Notes: generated by a model not told the origin, from the letters alone. A stretch of 64,000 bases of DNA from Tamarix chinensis (GCA_030549775.1 CM060174.1:49491707-49555706), one strand, 5' to 3'; shown: positions 46,344 to 58,161, numbered from the stretch's first letter. Numbers and translations are program-made.

Positions 46344-48172
46344 TGATGAGTGAATTTTTTATATATTTTATACCCTTTTACTTTAAGCCTTTTTTTATTT
46401 ATTTAAATAATATGTGAGGTTTACATAATAATTTTAATTATATACTTAATTTATAATAATGACATATATTTAATTAATTTGGACCGTAAATTTGATTTTT
46501 CTGTGTGTTTTGATAGCCTGTAGTATTTTAACCATAACTTTCATGTTTGAACTAGGGTCTAAATTTACATTAAATTTAAATTCGGATAAGGTGTGGGTGA
46601 TTAGGAAAATTTAAAGTTATATTTACTAATTTTTATTTATTTTTTCATTTATTATTATTATTATTATTATTATCTTTGTAATTTCACCAGATATTGCATC
46701 AAAAACATGCACAAATAGCAACCAGCTCATAAGAAAAGATTGATAAAAGATAGAAGAATGAGAAAAAGATATGTGTTAGACTTGTTAACCATAACTTTTT
46801 CCAATATTTTGTAACAAAAAAAAGACATTCTATATGTGTACATATACATGTAAAAATAAATACGAAACAACATAGAAGTAAAAAAAGATGTGACAATAGA
46901 GGGCCAAAAAGCGCCAAGAATAAAAATTTAATACCACTGATCATCTCCTCTATATAATATTATTTTATTGGTTCTTATTTTGAATCTTAAGTGCTCTAAT
47001 TTTATATTCAAATCTTTTCAGTTTCAATACTATATCTATAATTAATAAACTTGTATCTGCTATTATTCTAGATTGTGCTTAATTAATAAACTTGATTTTG
47101 AAGCATCACAACATGTCCACACCAATGATAATCCACTTATTAATTTTTCTGAAGTAGAGGAGTTTAAAACTCTTTTTATTTAGGTTAATAATTAATTAGA
47201 CAATCTATAACCATGCAAGCTAAAACAACCCACACCCTTTTATGTATGTATGAATCATTTTTATAATCTTCATGCCTTGCCTAAACACTCCAAAATATGG
47301 CTTTAATATATCTCTACATTTTTGTGCATCTCCACCACATTTTCACCGCCTCCACACCCTAATAATCTTAGTAGTTTCTCACCAACTGGAACCCCAACAT
47401 TTGTGTAGGATTTATTGAATTTTGGAAGTCCATTATGATGTGATCAAGAGCCCATAAACATGGCTTAAAATCATGAGAAACAACCAGCTACATTAGTAAC
47501 AACCATCAACATGCCTACCAATTAGATTAGCTAGGAGTTTTTACTTTATTTATCCTCGATTAGCTAAAGGTAAATATTTAACTTTTATTTTTTGTACTCT
47601 ATATGTCCTAAACCTTTTAATAGGGTGAAATATCAATCAAAGGATGATGGGGGTTAAAACTTATGCTTGACACTCAATCAAGTAGCTGATTGGTGATTAA
47701 TAGAATAGCTAATCCCCTAGTCTCAACTATGAATGGTAGTGTAACCTAAATGGTTAGTTATCATATGTGGGTCCACACCCACTCTTTATCCTAGTTTAAA
47801 GAGTCAAAGGTCTAAAAGGTAGGGGTAGATCTCTTTGGTTAAAAAAAATACTCTTGCATTCGACTACTTCTAGTGAAGGAAGAGTTGAGTTCTTACAAAA
47901 TCATGTAACATTTATACTAAGGGTGGTAACCTTAGTTGGTTAATGTAAGTACTTAAATTTTTAGTTCAAAAATTTCAAGTTTGTTTCTTCCAAAATCATT
48001 CTCATCCTCCTTTCATCTTTTAGTTTTGTTGATGATCAACCCCATCTTCAACACTAATTACTTACCTTAATGCCATTTGTTTAACCTTATACATCATGAT
48101 TGATCACCTTTAATAGCATTTAACAAGTTGAGAAAAGATACAAGAGCTTATTCTTCACATTAGTTCAAATAA
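46344..48172 (+). mobile_element. 5' LTR of Athila-2, left part
   Basis: It starts TGATGAGTGAATTTTT, and the phrase TTTTAACCATAACTTTCATG (about 46528) is of the type common in Athila LTRs. It contains (ATT)n near 46652-46672. It ends at the G2 insertion, with AATAA as the left half of the target duplication. No gene is seen; open frames on the minus strand near 46700-46944 have no recognisable similarity. Confidence 0.55.
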
Positions 48173-48996
48173 TGATGTGGAAGATTATCTTCAAATCTTC
48201 TACAACAATTCAAGACCTTGTTTGAAAGAATATTAAGATGTAAATGCGAATCAAAACTCTCAACTTCAAGTTTTTAGGCTTTAGTCATCTTCAAATGTTG
48301 ATAGAACTTTGAAGAGATCTAATCCAAGATCTAACTCTTCTAATGAGAAACTTATATTTCCCATTAGATCATCCTTGTTAATTCTTAATACACACTTGAG
48401 AAAGGAGAAGAGAAGAAGAAAAAGACACACATGCTCGTGCTTACTCTCTTCAAATTTCAAATAAACTTTTCATTTCATGATATAATGTTCTTTAATGTGT
48501 CAACACCTTTGAGTACAAGTATTTATAGGAATGGAATGTTGTAGGTCTTTTCATTAGGAAGCCCAGTATTAGCCTCATTAATGATTTAAACTTCCCATTG
48601 CACTTTCTATGGCTTATAAATAAAGTTACAATGATAGTTTTAGAAGAATTATAAAGTAGACAAAAAAACAACAAAGCTGCAAAACTTAATAATGCCATAC
48701 ATAGATATAATCATATCTTATAAAACTTTATTGTCTTGTAACCTTATTGTTCCTTGCACTTTCTAATATTGTAATCCCTTTCAATTACCTTTTATATCAA
48801 ATGTCTTTATCCATCATGTATTTCATGAGTTTCTTAAAAACATATATAATACCTATAAGAAGAATGACTTGACAAAACATTAGAAGTATATGAATTTTCA
48901 AGCATAATTGATTCTATCTCAATGTATGCTATTTGTTCTTGATGTCCATCATTAGAAGATGAAGATTGAGAATCCTTAAGACATGCTCCTGTATTA
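48173..48996 (-). mobile_element. 3' LTR of G2
   Basis: It starts TGATGTGGAAGATTATC and ends CTCCTGTATTA, a decayed CTCCTACATCA. The first 250 bp and the last 130 bp match the right LTR (57757-58161). The adjoining CTCCTCTCATA is the purine-rich tract on the minus strand. Confidence 0.8.
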
Positions 48997-49371
48997 TTCT
49001 CCTCTCATATAGAATAATTTGTCCTCAAATTAGCATCACTATAATATAGAGATAAGTCACCAATGTAGGAAGTCCTAGATACTCCTTTATAATGTTCTAA
49101 TAATTCAAGTTCATACCCATTATTTCCAAATTTTCTTAATATATTGAATGGAACATCAGCTATTTCCATTAGGTTATTCTTTCTTAAGTTTGGAAATATC
49201 TCTTTTCTCAAATGCAACCATACCAAATATCCCAATTTACGCTCTTATTAAATTTTATTTTTATTGGCTTAAGCTTTGTATTTAGCATATGAGTTTTCAA
49301 AAAAAAATTTAATTTGTTGATGAAGTTTTCTAAAGAATTCAATTCTTTCCATAACATTGTAATTAAAAGAG
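48997..49371 (-). pseudogene. G2 integrase, C-terminal end
   Basis: The minus-strand frame 49235-49005 reads GYLVWLHLRKEIFPNLRKNN, PFNILRKFGNNGYELELLEH, then YKGVSRTSYIGDLSLYYSD. This is the GPY/F-like end of Ty3/gypsy integrase (VWVHLRKERFP, GPFEVL, NDNAYKVDLP, VADLSPY). It is intact over 76 codons up to its stop and matches the equivalent part of G1 near 27480. Confidence 0.75.
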
Positions 49372-49377
49372 GAATTA

Positions 49378-49535
49378 ATAACGGTTCATATTAGAACCGT
49401 TGTCAAAAGTCCGAAGGATTTAATAACGGTTCCTGGAAGAACGGTTATTAAAAGATGTTTTAGTAACAGTTCTCTCAGGAACCGTTATTAAATCTTCTTT
49501 TTAATAACGTTTCTCTCAGGAACCGTTATTAAAAC
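49378..49535 (+). repeat. 5' subterminal repeat cluster
   Basis: Three to four pairs of TTAATAACGGTT and AACCGTTATTAAA lie within 160 bp, separated by short TCTCTCAGG or TCCTGGAAG loops. Each pair can fold into a hairpin. Confidence 0.85.
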
Positions 49536-50352
49536 TCCAAAATCAAACTTTTATTTTGCTCAGTTTTGTTTTGTGCCAAAGTTTTCGGACTCTCTGCATC
49601 TTCGTTCTCTTGTTCTCCTTCTCCTTGCAAACCCTCGCACCACCACACCGTGCACCACCACTCCAGCTCCTCTCAAGTAAAGGAAACCCTCGTACTGCCA
49701 ACTCTCCACCACGCCTCTGCCATTTTCGGCTCTGCATGTGTGTGATGTGATTGTTCCGAAGCTAGCTAGCCAACACTTGCACCTTCATCCTCCGTCGTGT
49801 TTGAAGCCCTTACCTCTCTCAACATTCTCACCATCGTGTTTGTAGCTAGCTCACTTTATGTATGTGCTTGTTCTTCCTCTCGTAACTTTTTATCTACTTA
49901 TATATGTATATATATATAAATGTATGCATGTTGCTACAGGGTTTCGTTTGTTTGTTATTGAAAGATTGTGGTTTGTCGTTCGAAAATGTGTTGTTGAATG
50001 TGTTGGCTGAAAATTTTGCTGTTTGTTGTTGAATTTGTTGCGTTATTGTTATATATTAACAAATGCATGTGTTGGCTGAGACTTTTACATATATATATAA
50101 TATGAATGTGAGTGTAGAATTATATACATTTTCACTCATAAAAACTATATATATATACACACACACACACACATTTTCAATAATAAGTATAGGAGACTAG
50201 CAATAAGATATAGGAAATGTCATATAATGAAATGCAAATATATTTTACATATGCATATGTTAATGATTGCTATTTGATGAGGATTAAATAGTTATAGAGA
50301 ATAAGGAATATATAAAAGTAAATAATTAAATAGAGAGAAATAATTGTGTATG

Positions 50353-50426
<74 letters not shown>

Positions 50427-50778
50427 TAATAATATGATTTATATATTATGCTTTAATTACATTTAGCTAGGTTTAGGGATTAGGTTTTTTTTTGTGGTTT
50501 AGGTTAGGTTTTATTATAATAAATTATGGATAATTAGCTAGGGTTAGGGTTAGGGTTTATCGTTTATTATGATTAATTATGGTTAATTAGGGTTGGGGTT
50601 AGTATTAATATCTTTTTGGAAATGTGTTAGCATAATTTGTATATATATATATATATATAGAATAGGATGATATATTTGAGATTAATTCTTTCTAAGCATG
50701 ATTCATATCGATAATATAATGGTACATTATTATGCTCAATACATAACATTCTAACATAAATTTTTTTTTTGTTGAGAT
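49536..50778 (+). other. Leader region of the Ulp1-type gene
   Basis: The stretch 49560-49860 is C/T-rich with Cys/Pro-coding look, probably untranslated leader. It is followed by an AT-rich stretch, likely an intron, with AC (50155-50172), AAT (50352-50426) and TA (50640-50659) microsatellites and a short telomere-like run AGGGTTAGGGTTAGGGTTT (50539-50557). I see no coding similarity before 50779. Confidence 0.4.
50352..50426. repeat. (AAT)n microsatellite, about 25 units
   Basis: An uninterrupted trinucleotide run in the putative leader intron, the longest triplet run in the window. Confidence 0.95.
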
Positions 50779-53700
50779 ATGGTCAACAAAAACATTGATA
50801 GGGATAGCAGTGATGAAAAAGGGAATAGAGGACCTACGATTATGAGAATTATCATAGACATGAGGAATAGAGGAGAAGTAGTCGAGTTGGGATGGAATAT
50901 TTACAATCTTCCCATCAGCCCACGTAGATATGTTCTTGACCTAAATTTCACTTGTGACCCATAACCGTGTTCTTATCTCCTATAATAATTGGAAGCAAGT
51001 TCCACAGGGTTATAAGGAGCATATTTGGGAGGAAATCATGGTAAATATGCTATTTTATGTAATCATTTTTGTATGTCAAATGTTATTAATTTTATTACAT
51101 TAACATCGGTATACATCTACATGTCTTATTTTGTAGAGAGTGTTCAATGTCCTAGAGAGTAGGAAGAAATGACTTCTTAGACATTGTGGGGAGTGTCTAA
51201 GAACCTTTAGTTCATATTTAGCTCGTAGAAAAATGTATAGAAAGAGGGATGGTTCTCTACGACAGAACCCACCCAAACGATATGGTTTCATCGATCAAGA
51301 AAGTTGGAACCAATTCATTGCTTATCGTCTTACGGGGTATTTTAAGATACTTGTTAGAAAACAATTAAACTTTTTGTATCAATCCTAGTATTATGCTTAA
51401 TATTGAAATAACCATGGCATTATGTTTTGGCTTGTCACATAGGAAAAAAGTACCCAAAATAAAGAGATTGCGAAGCAAAATAAATACCGTCATAATATGG
51501 CTCACAAAGGCTATGCGAGCCTTGAAGAGGAGTTGGTATGCATTTTTTGATTATCTATTTACATGTAAATGTCAAATTTTATAATAATATTCTTAATTAA
51601 TACTATTTTTTGATTTGTAGCTCCTAGCCCATGACTTGGACCCATGTACCTCGTCCATCAATATTGGTACATTATGGAAGAAGGCTAAAGCAAAAAGAGA
51701 TGGATATGTTAATGAATATGTTGATGTTGCAGCCAAAAAAATTGTAAGTTTGTAGATATCTAAAACCCTACTTAGTTTTCTTTTAGAAAACTATTATATT
51801 ATGCTTATTCCTATAAGTGAAATTTACAGGACGAACTTGAAACATTAGAAGGTGAGGAGGTGGACTAATATAGCATTGTGTCCCAGGCTATAGGAATGGT
51901 AGAACACCCTGGAAGACAAAGGTGCCTTGGATTGGGTGTTACAAGAACGAGCATATGTGGTCGATCTCGTGGTTCTCATAGCACTAATGAGCAAGTCGCC
52001 ATCCTCACCCAAATATTGAACGTGGCATTTGAACGGATGGCAACAATGGAGCAAGAGTTGTCATTTGTTAAATCTCAAGGGTATAAGCCATCCCATCCAG
52101 TAGACCATGATCAGCTTCACATACCTAATGTAAATAGTGTCAGAGATAGTTGTGAAGCTGATGCATTTCTTTCTACTCTTCCCGAGGTAAGAATTACAAA
52201 CTATGAATTGTTATTAAATGTACTCGGTGAAATAAATTATTAATAATGTGTAATATTTTTGTTTAGGGTTTGCATAAATGTGACTTATTACCGAATGAAC
52301 TTTCAACAATTTTGGCAAAAGGAAGGGTCCGCATCAGTCACAGTACCAAAACACAGACAATCCATGAGTACAATTTAGCCCTAAATACAAGGCCGGTGAG
52401 TATTGACATTCCAATCATTGGCAGTGCACACTTGCCTTGTTATAAAGAGGGCGATGAGGCAACCACAGTACTAGAAGCTCATGGAAGCTTCGTGGCTTGG
52501 CCTGTGGATCAAATACGTCTCACTACTGAAGAGGTATTGACATTTGACATCTTCATTAGACCTTGTTTAGTAGTTACACTATTCATACCTTTTTCATATA
52601 TATATTTATATGCTCAATATATATTTTGTTTAATATTATTAATTAAGGAATCAAAAAAGGAATCAATAAAGAAGACTACTACTGCTAGTAAAACCAAGAG
52701 AGGTACTAGCAGAACGAGCAACACAAAATAGAGCGCTGCTAAAGGAAAGAGAGCTAAATGTGAAAAATCAGTTGCCCCACAAAAGATTCCTTCTTCAGAT
52801 CAGCAAAGCCAACCTCCACCAACATTAGCTTTATTATATTTTTATGCCCAAAACTACCTCAGGGACAATTATATTTTCATTGATTGTCATCCTGAGTATG
52901 TTGGGAGGGACGATGCTACTTACATGGTATCGACGACTGACATAAGCGACATTTATAATCAAGAATGGATGTCAACCATAAGTGTCGCCGTCTATGTCAC
53001 GTAAGTATTATTTCATTTTGAGATTTTAGTAATCTTAACTTATACAATTGGAATATTTATGACCTCTTATATGAGTTATTAGTTATTAATAAATATGCAT
53101 TGTTTTTTTTGTCCATAGGTTGGTAGCTATTCAAGCTGCGATGGAGGGAATGCTATCCTCTATTGTGTTTGTGTGTCCACACTATATAGCTGATGGTAGT
53201 ACAATAAGAGAGGGTAGGCACATAAACTATTTAGCGGATAAAATTTTGATTGAGGGACACAACAAGCTCTATCTCATTCCTCACCTCGCAACTGAACATT
53301 GGGTTTTGTACGCCGTTCGACCTGATCTTAATAAAGTCTATGTGTTTGATTCCCTTCGAACCTATGACGTGCCTTTTGAAGTCGCTCATCGTGGTGGGAA
53401 GGAATTTATTGACATGTTAGTATACTTTTCACTTCTTACTTCATTAGCTTATTTATACATATATTCACCTAGCTTTCATTATTTCAGGTATATATGCTTA
53501 CTTACAATATTGTGTATCCATATCTATTTATTAGGGCACTACGGATAGCGTATCAAAGGAGAGGTGGGAATGGTGTCCCAGACCGAAAGAATGTTCAATA
53601 TGAGCCTGTCATAGTAAGTAGGAACGCAACTATTTTTTATTTTATTTTAATTAAAATTAATATCTAATAGTTAGAGAGCTAATTGAATTCATTTGACAGT

Positions 53701-54007
53701 GTCCACAACAGCAAAACAACAAAGATTGTGGATACTATGTATGTAGAGCAATGGATCTGATAGTCCAAAATAGATCGGTCAACATAGATCTAAGCCATGT
53801 ATGTTTTCTTTTTGATATTTTTCCATTAATGAATCATGACATATATTTTTGGTACTTGACGTAAGTGCTAACTATATATTAATCAAAACTTGGGATTTGT
53901 AGTTTTTCACTGATGATTATGCACAAGGCCAGCAATACAATGTTGAAGAAATTGATGACGTGAGAGAGCAACGGGCCAAGCATGTACACTCATTCATTCG
54001 GTATTAG
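50779..54007 (+). pseudogene. CACTA-type accessory gene: PTTA/transposase_24-like, DUF8039-like and Ulp1 domains
   Basis: Eleven exons are readable, most with GT/AG sites and matching phase: 50779-51040, 51137-51336, 51443-51535, 51621-51743, 51830-52186, 52267-52533, 52648-53000, 53119-53415, 53535-53613, 53700-53798 and 53903-54007. Exons 1-5 give the plant transposase_24 pattern (NNWKQVPQGYKEHIWEEIM, YRHNMAHKGYASLEEEL, TLWKKAKAKRDGYVNEY, AIGMVEHPGRQRCLGLGVTR). Exon 6 gives a DUF8039-like block ending HGSFVAWP. Exon 7 is Lys/Ser-rich. Exons 8-11 form a Ulp1 peptidase domain. Defects are a frameshift near 50950 and in-frame stops at 51170, 51866 and 52736; the exon 2 donor is unclear. Domain names are from memory of plant CACTA proteins. 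Confidence 0.65.
53119..54007 (+). CDS. Ulp1/C48 peptidase domain exons of the CACTA-like element
   Basis: Four exons (53119-53415, 53535-53613, 53700-53798, 53903-54007) join in phase without a stop. The frame carries the catalytic His in LATEHWVLYAV, the Asp in VYVFDSLRTYD, the oxyanion Gln in CPQQQNNKDCGYYVC and the nucleophile Cys in DCGYY, then ends at a TAG. Known Ulp1 family enzymes cleave SUMO or SUMO-like conjugates; the substrate of transposon-carried versions is unknown. The domain lies at the 3' end of the larger broken gene, so expression as a separate protein is speculative. Confidence 0.6.
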
Positions 54008-54331
54008 GTAGAGATCTATATATTCTACATGCATGTTCAGGTTTGTATTTTGTCTATGTCTTTAAGTCTTCTAATCTAGATTTATGAACATTTTACTTTG
54101 GGGTGTAGAGCTACCAAGTTGTGGTATGCCTACTAATTTTGATTCTTGAGTATATATGTCTGGTGTATTAAGACATGCATATTAACAAGCGATTGATTGA
54201 AATTATGGTGTGGTTGCAGATTTGTTATCAATTGATGTTGTTTTACAATGCAGATTTGGTAATTATTTGAACATATAACTGTGTATGTGGGTAGGAACAA
54301 AACTGCAAAAACTTTAAAAAAAAAAAACTGG

Positions 54332-54782
54332 AGTTTTAATAATGGTTCTTATGGAAACCATTATTAAAACCTTTTTTTAATAATGGTTCTGATGAAAACC
54401 ATTATTAAAACCTAGGTTTTAATAACAGTTCTTCTAAAACCGTTATTAAAACTCCAGTTTTTTAATAATAGTTTTCATCAGAACCGTTATTAAAAATGCA
54501 CATTTAATCTCAAATTTATGCTCATTTAATACGTATTAGGGTTTAATAAATGCCTAAATAATGTCAAAAAGTGTAGTTGGATGATGTTTTAACAATGGTT
54601 TTTTTATAACCGTTTTTAAAATCCTCTTTTTTAACAACGATTTTTCTTAAAAACTGTTATTAAACATGCATTTTATGCTCATATTGGCGGGTTTTTTTAT
54701 ATTTTGATAACGGTTATGAACTGTTATTAAAGATTTAATAATAGGCATTTTAATAACGGTTGAAAACCGTTATTAAAACTAT
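54332..54782 (+). repeat. 3' subterminal repeat cluster
   Basis: Six or more pairs of TTTTAATAATGGTT or TAATAACGGTT with AACCATTATTAAA or AACCGTTATTAAA lie within 450 bp. Several 5'-most pairs have CG changed to TG or CA (ACGGTT to ATGGTT), as expected from deamination of methylated C. Confidence 0.85.
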
Positions 54783-54795
54783 AAAATAAGCATTG

Positions 54796-54935
54796 TATGG
54801 AAGAAAATTTTACTTTTCTAACAAGTTACACATCTTCCTGTAATTGTTTGTACTAGTTTTATAATCCATGGCTAGTAGATGTTTTTTGGTAGTTTTTTCA
54901 TGGTCTTATGTGCTCCAAAAATGACCAACTATACC
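54796..54935 (-). pseudogene. G2 integrase zinc-binding region
   Basis: The minus-strand frames give GHFGAHKTMKK, then ITGRCVTC and KSKIFFH, parallel to the G1 region just right of 28309 (GRCVIYEKSKSFFHEF). A frameshift lies between the two parts. The segment ends at the CACTA-like insertion. Confidence 0.6.
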
Positions 54936-56330
54936 TATCTCATATACTTCTTTAACAAGTAAATCATGTACACATAAATGAAGTATACACAACTTATTAT
55001 GTTTGAAGAGATAATCATCTTGTAGTAAATATTTACCAAAACTACCACTCTTTTTTCATATATTATATATGCCAACACATCCTTATCATATAACTCCTTT
55101 AACGTCTCAAATCCCAATAACTTAACATCCAACATAACTAATATCATGGATCTACGAGACAAAGCATTTGCCACGACATTTTCTTTAGCACCAAATTGTT
55201 TGATAGAAAACACAAAGGATCGTAAGAAACTAACCAATTTTACATACCTTGGACTACTTTTCTTTTGCCCACCCATGCAAATATTTCAAACTCTATGTTC
55301 CTTCGTATGATAGCATAGAACTCTTTATCGTATGTAGAATAATTCGGCCTCACTCCATTCAATTTATCACTAAAAAATGTGATAGATAGTTTCTCCTAGG
55401 AGAGTACACCTCCTATCCCTACTAAACTTGCATCACAAGTAACATCAAATAATTTCTCAAAGTCGGGTAAAGCTAGTACTGGTGCATGGTATAACTTATT
55501 CTTCAAATTTTGGAAAGCCTTAGTTGCGTCCTCACTCCAATTAAACTACATTTGTTTATGAGTTGAGTTATCAATATGGTGATAGTAGAAAAATCCTTAG
55601 TGAATATCCTATAAAAACTTGCCAAGCCATGAAAACTACTCACTTCATGAATATCCTTAGGTGTCGGCCAACTCTTAATAGCCTCAATTTTAGTGGGATC
55701 AACTTTGATACCTTTTCGACTCACTATTTACCCAAGGAAACTATACTTGAAAGCATAAAGTCACACTTTTCATTTTTCCATATAATTTAGTCTCCGTCAG
55801 TTTATCAAATAATTTCCTAAGATGAATTAGATGGTCATGTTTATTTCGACTATACATAAGTATATCATCTAAGTAAACTATGATGAAAACTCTGAGAAAA
55901 GGACCAAGCACTTCATTCATTAGACTCATGAATGTGGTTGGTGCATTACATAAGACAAAAGCATGACCAACCACTCATAAAGACCATAATTAGTAATTAA
56001 TGTAGTTTTCTACTCATCCCCTTTTCTAATCCTCATCTAATGATATCCACTTCTCATATCAATCTTAGAGAACACCCATACCCCACATAAATCATCCAGC
56101 ATATCATTTAGCCTTGGCATTGAAAATCAATATTTAATATTGATATTTCTTACATCTCTTAAGTCTATACACATGTGCCATGTATAATCCCTTTTTGGGA
56201 CTAGTAATGCAAGCACACAACATGGACTTATGCTTTCTATCACATAAACTTCATTTATGAGCTCTTGGATTTATTTTTTCTAACTCCTTAGCCTCCTAGG
56301 TATTACATCTATATATGGACCTATTAGTTA
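54936..56330 (-). pseudogene. G2 RT and RNase H, broken
   Basis: The minus strand reads VFSKIDMRSGYH (about 56075), NYGLYEWLVM (about 55985), NAPTTFMSLMNEVLGPFL (about 55945), and VYLDDILMYSRNKHDHL (about 55860) with the catalytic YxDD intact. The block VDPTKIEAIKSWPTPKDIHE with FYRIFTKDFS follows at 55700-55600. RNase H ends in SIKQFGAKENVVANALSRRS (about 55190). The last frame runs on to 54935. Stops separate the segments. Unlike G1, the RT active site is preserved. Confidence 0.8.
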
Positions 56331-57736
56331 AGTACACACTAGGAAGTAAATTGATGCCATGTTTGATCCCTCCCTTAGGTGGCAATCCTGGTGGTAATTC
56401 ATTAGGAAAAACATTATGATATTATTCATGGAGATTATCTATTTGAGGGTTATCATTATCTCTCTCCCCTTGTAGAGATTCTTTTATGACCATAACATTA
56501 CAACTCCCTTCTTCTTGATTGCATTAGACCATAGCCTTTTCATATAAGAAAAAACTCTTATTATTCTTGACTATTCTCTCTTTATTATTCTTAGAAGGTT
56601 TAAGCTTATGCTTCTTTTTACCCTTCTCAATTATATACTCATTAGTAATACCATTATGAAAAGAATTTCTATCATACTACCATGGCCTACTAATAAAATT
56701 TTATAGGCATTTATAGGTAAAATATCCCATAGCACCTTATCATGGTTTTAGGCATTTTAGATTGAATCTTATTCAGCTAACCTAAACTCTGACCTTTGGA
56801 GATGCATTTGCATAACTAGCAATTGTCTATGTTGTGCATTAGTGGCAATCAAGTTATTACAAAGTTTTTTAATGGCTTCATATAGGGCTTGGAAATTTTA
56901 TTCTCCCTCCATGATTGATTATTTCTATCAAAATCACTCAAATTCCACTTGGTTTCAATGGTTTAAAACCGAATTCCTCACCTTCACATAATGTTTTCTT
57001 CATTGATTCTTGTGTACCAATTTATAGTTCAATTATTTTCAAAGGAAAAATATAAATAAAAAAAAATCAATACAAAGAAATGAAAATACCCACATGAAAT
57101 CACACCTGCAAAACTCTTATCCTAAACCATGCAAAATTTACTCATAAACGCTATTCTAGCATTCGAAATATCTTCATGCTCATTCGAACATATCTAGTTA
57201 TATTGCATGAAAAAACAAACAATAATCTAATATGCATTAATACCACATGAAAATATCACCATATTCTCAAGTATTTATTCATAAATATACAGGTTTTACA
57301 TCTAAACACACGCACACCATAATCATTTCTCATTCAACACCAAAAACCTATGTCTTTCTACCATCCATAATTTGTAAGTTTTCACAACAATAAGGGACAA
57401 CCAATCATTTCCTAGCAATAGAAAACATCAACTAAAAATTCATAACTCTAGACAAAAAAAATTCAAAAACATATGTACGAATGAAGTAAAATACATGTCG
57501 GAAATAATATTATACACAAACTCAACTAAATAACATGCAAACAAATCTAATAATCATGCAAGATTCTTCAAGACTCACATTCATAATACAAGTTTTTACA
57601 AGAAACAACAAGAACTCATCAATATCCACAAGACTCTACCAAGATTATTCAAGAGACTTACATGAACTCCACGTATAGTGATGAAGATGATCGATTTTTT
57701 GCTCTATTCTTGCACCTCTTGTAGATTCTACTTCAA
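56331..57736 (-). pseudogene. G2 protease to gag remnant and leader
   Basis: The part 56331-56740 parallels the G1 region 29870-30260 (shared words such as AAATATCCCATAG near 56720 and 30225). It then jumps directly to a short gag N-terminal piece at about 56990-56780 (IATNAQHRQLLVMQMHLQRS), so the bulk of gag and the zinc knuckle are deleted. The rest, to the PBS, is non-coding leader. Confidence 0.5.
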
Positions 57737-57753
57737 GGAGGCTCTGATATCCC
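57737..57753 (-). other. Primer-binding site of G2
   Basis: The minus strand reads GGGATATCAGAGCCTCC, similar to TGGTATCAGAGC (initiator Met-tRNA complement), three bases after the LTR end ACATCA. Confidence 0.65.
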
Positions 57754-57756
57754 TTT

Positions 57757-58161
57757 TGATGTGGAATATTATCTTCAAAATCTTCTATAAAAATTTAGGA
57801 ACTTGTTTGAAGGAGTATAAAGATCCAAATGAACACCATCACTCTTAACTTTAAGGGTTTAGGCTTCGGTTGTCTTTTAATGTTGATAGAACTTTAAGTT
57901 GATCTAATCCAAGATCTCACTCCTCTAATGAGAACCTTGTATTTCCCACTCAACCACCCTTGCTAATTCTCAATACACACTTGTGAAAGGTTCAAAGATT
58001 AGAGAAGAAGATAGACATTAGAGGAAGAATGACTTGATAAAACATTAGAAGTATATGAATTTTCAAGCATAATTTGTTATATCTCCGTGTATACTAATTC
58101 TTCTTGATCTCCATCATTAGAAGAAGAAGACTAAGAGTTCTCAAGATATTCTCCTACATCA
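57757..58161 (-). mobile_element. 5' LTR of G2, internally deleted
   Basis: The ends are TGATGTGGAATATTATC and ATTCTCCTACATCA. It matches both ends of the 824-bp left LTR but lacks the middle 420 bp or so; the junction is near 58017-58022 (AGACATTAGAGGAAGAATGA). Confidence 0.8.

Larger units (their letters stand above)
49372..54790 (+). mobile_element. CACTA-like element with AACGGTT subterminal repeats and a Ulp1-type gene
   Basis: Both ends carry clusters of TTTAATAACGGTT and its complement AACCGTTATTAAA, the type of subterminal repeat known from plant CACTA (En/Spm) elements. Between them lies one multi-exon gene with CACTA-associated domains. I find no clear CACTACAAGAAA terminus at either end, no TNP2-type transposase and no certain target duplication, so the ends may be eroded and the element is not autonomous. 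The superfamily call rests on subterminal repeats and gene content. Confidence 0.6.
48173..58161 (-). mobile_element. Ty3/gypsy element G2, same family as G1, with a nested CACTA-like element
   Basis: On the minus strand it has a 5' LTR (58161-57757), Met-type PBS (57753-57737), gag start, protease remnant, RT, RNase H, integrase and 3' LTR (48996-48173). The flanks AATAA (48168-48172) and AATAG (58162-58166) fit a 5-bp target duplication with one change. The integrase is split by a CACTA-like element (about 49372-54790). Comparison with G1 shows that about 530 bp of integrase core is also missing at that site, and that the region between protease and gag N-terminus is deleted. Confidence 0.8.

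Noticed and set aside
49362..49378. CATTGTAATTAAAAGAG read as a decayed CACTACAAGAAAAGAG terminus
   Set aside because: Too many mismatches, no matching inverse at the 3' end, and the left part aligns with the G1/G2 gypsy sequence.
49543..49750. Two opposite 64-codon frames in the C/T-rich leader of the CACTA-like element
   Set aside because: No conserved motif and biased composition; better explained as untranslated leader.
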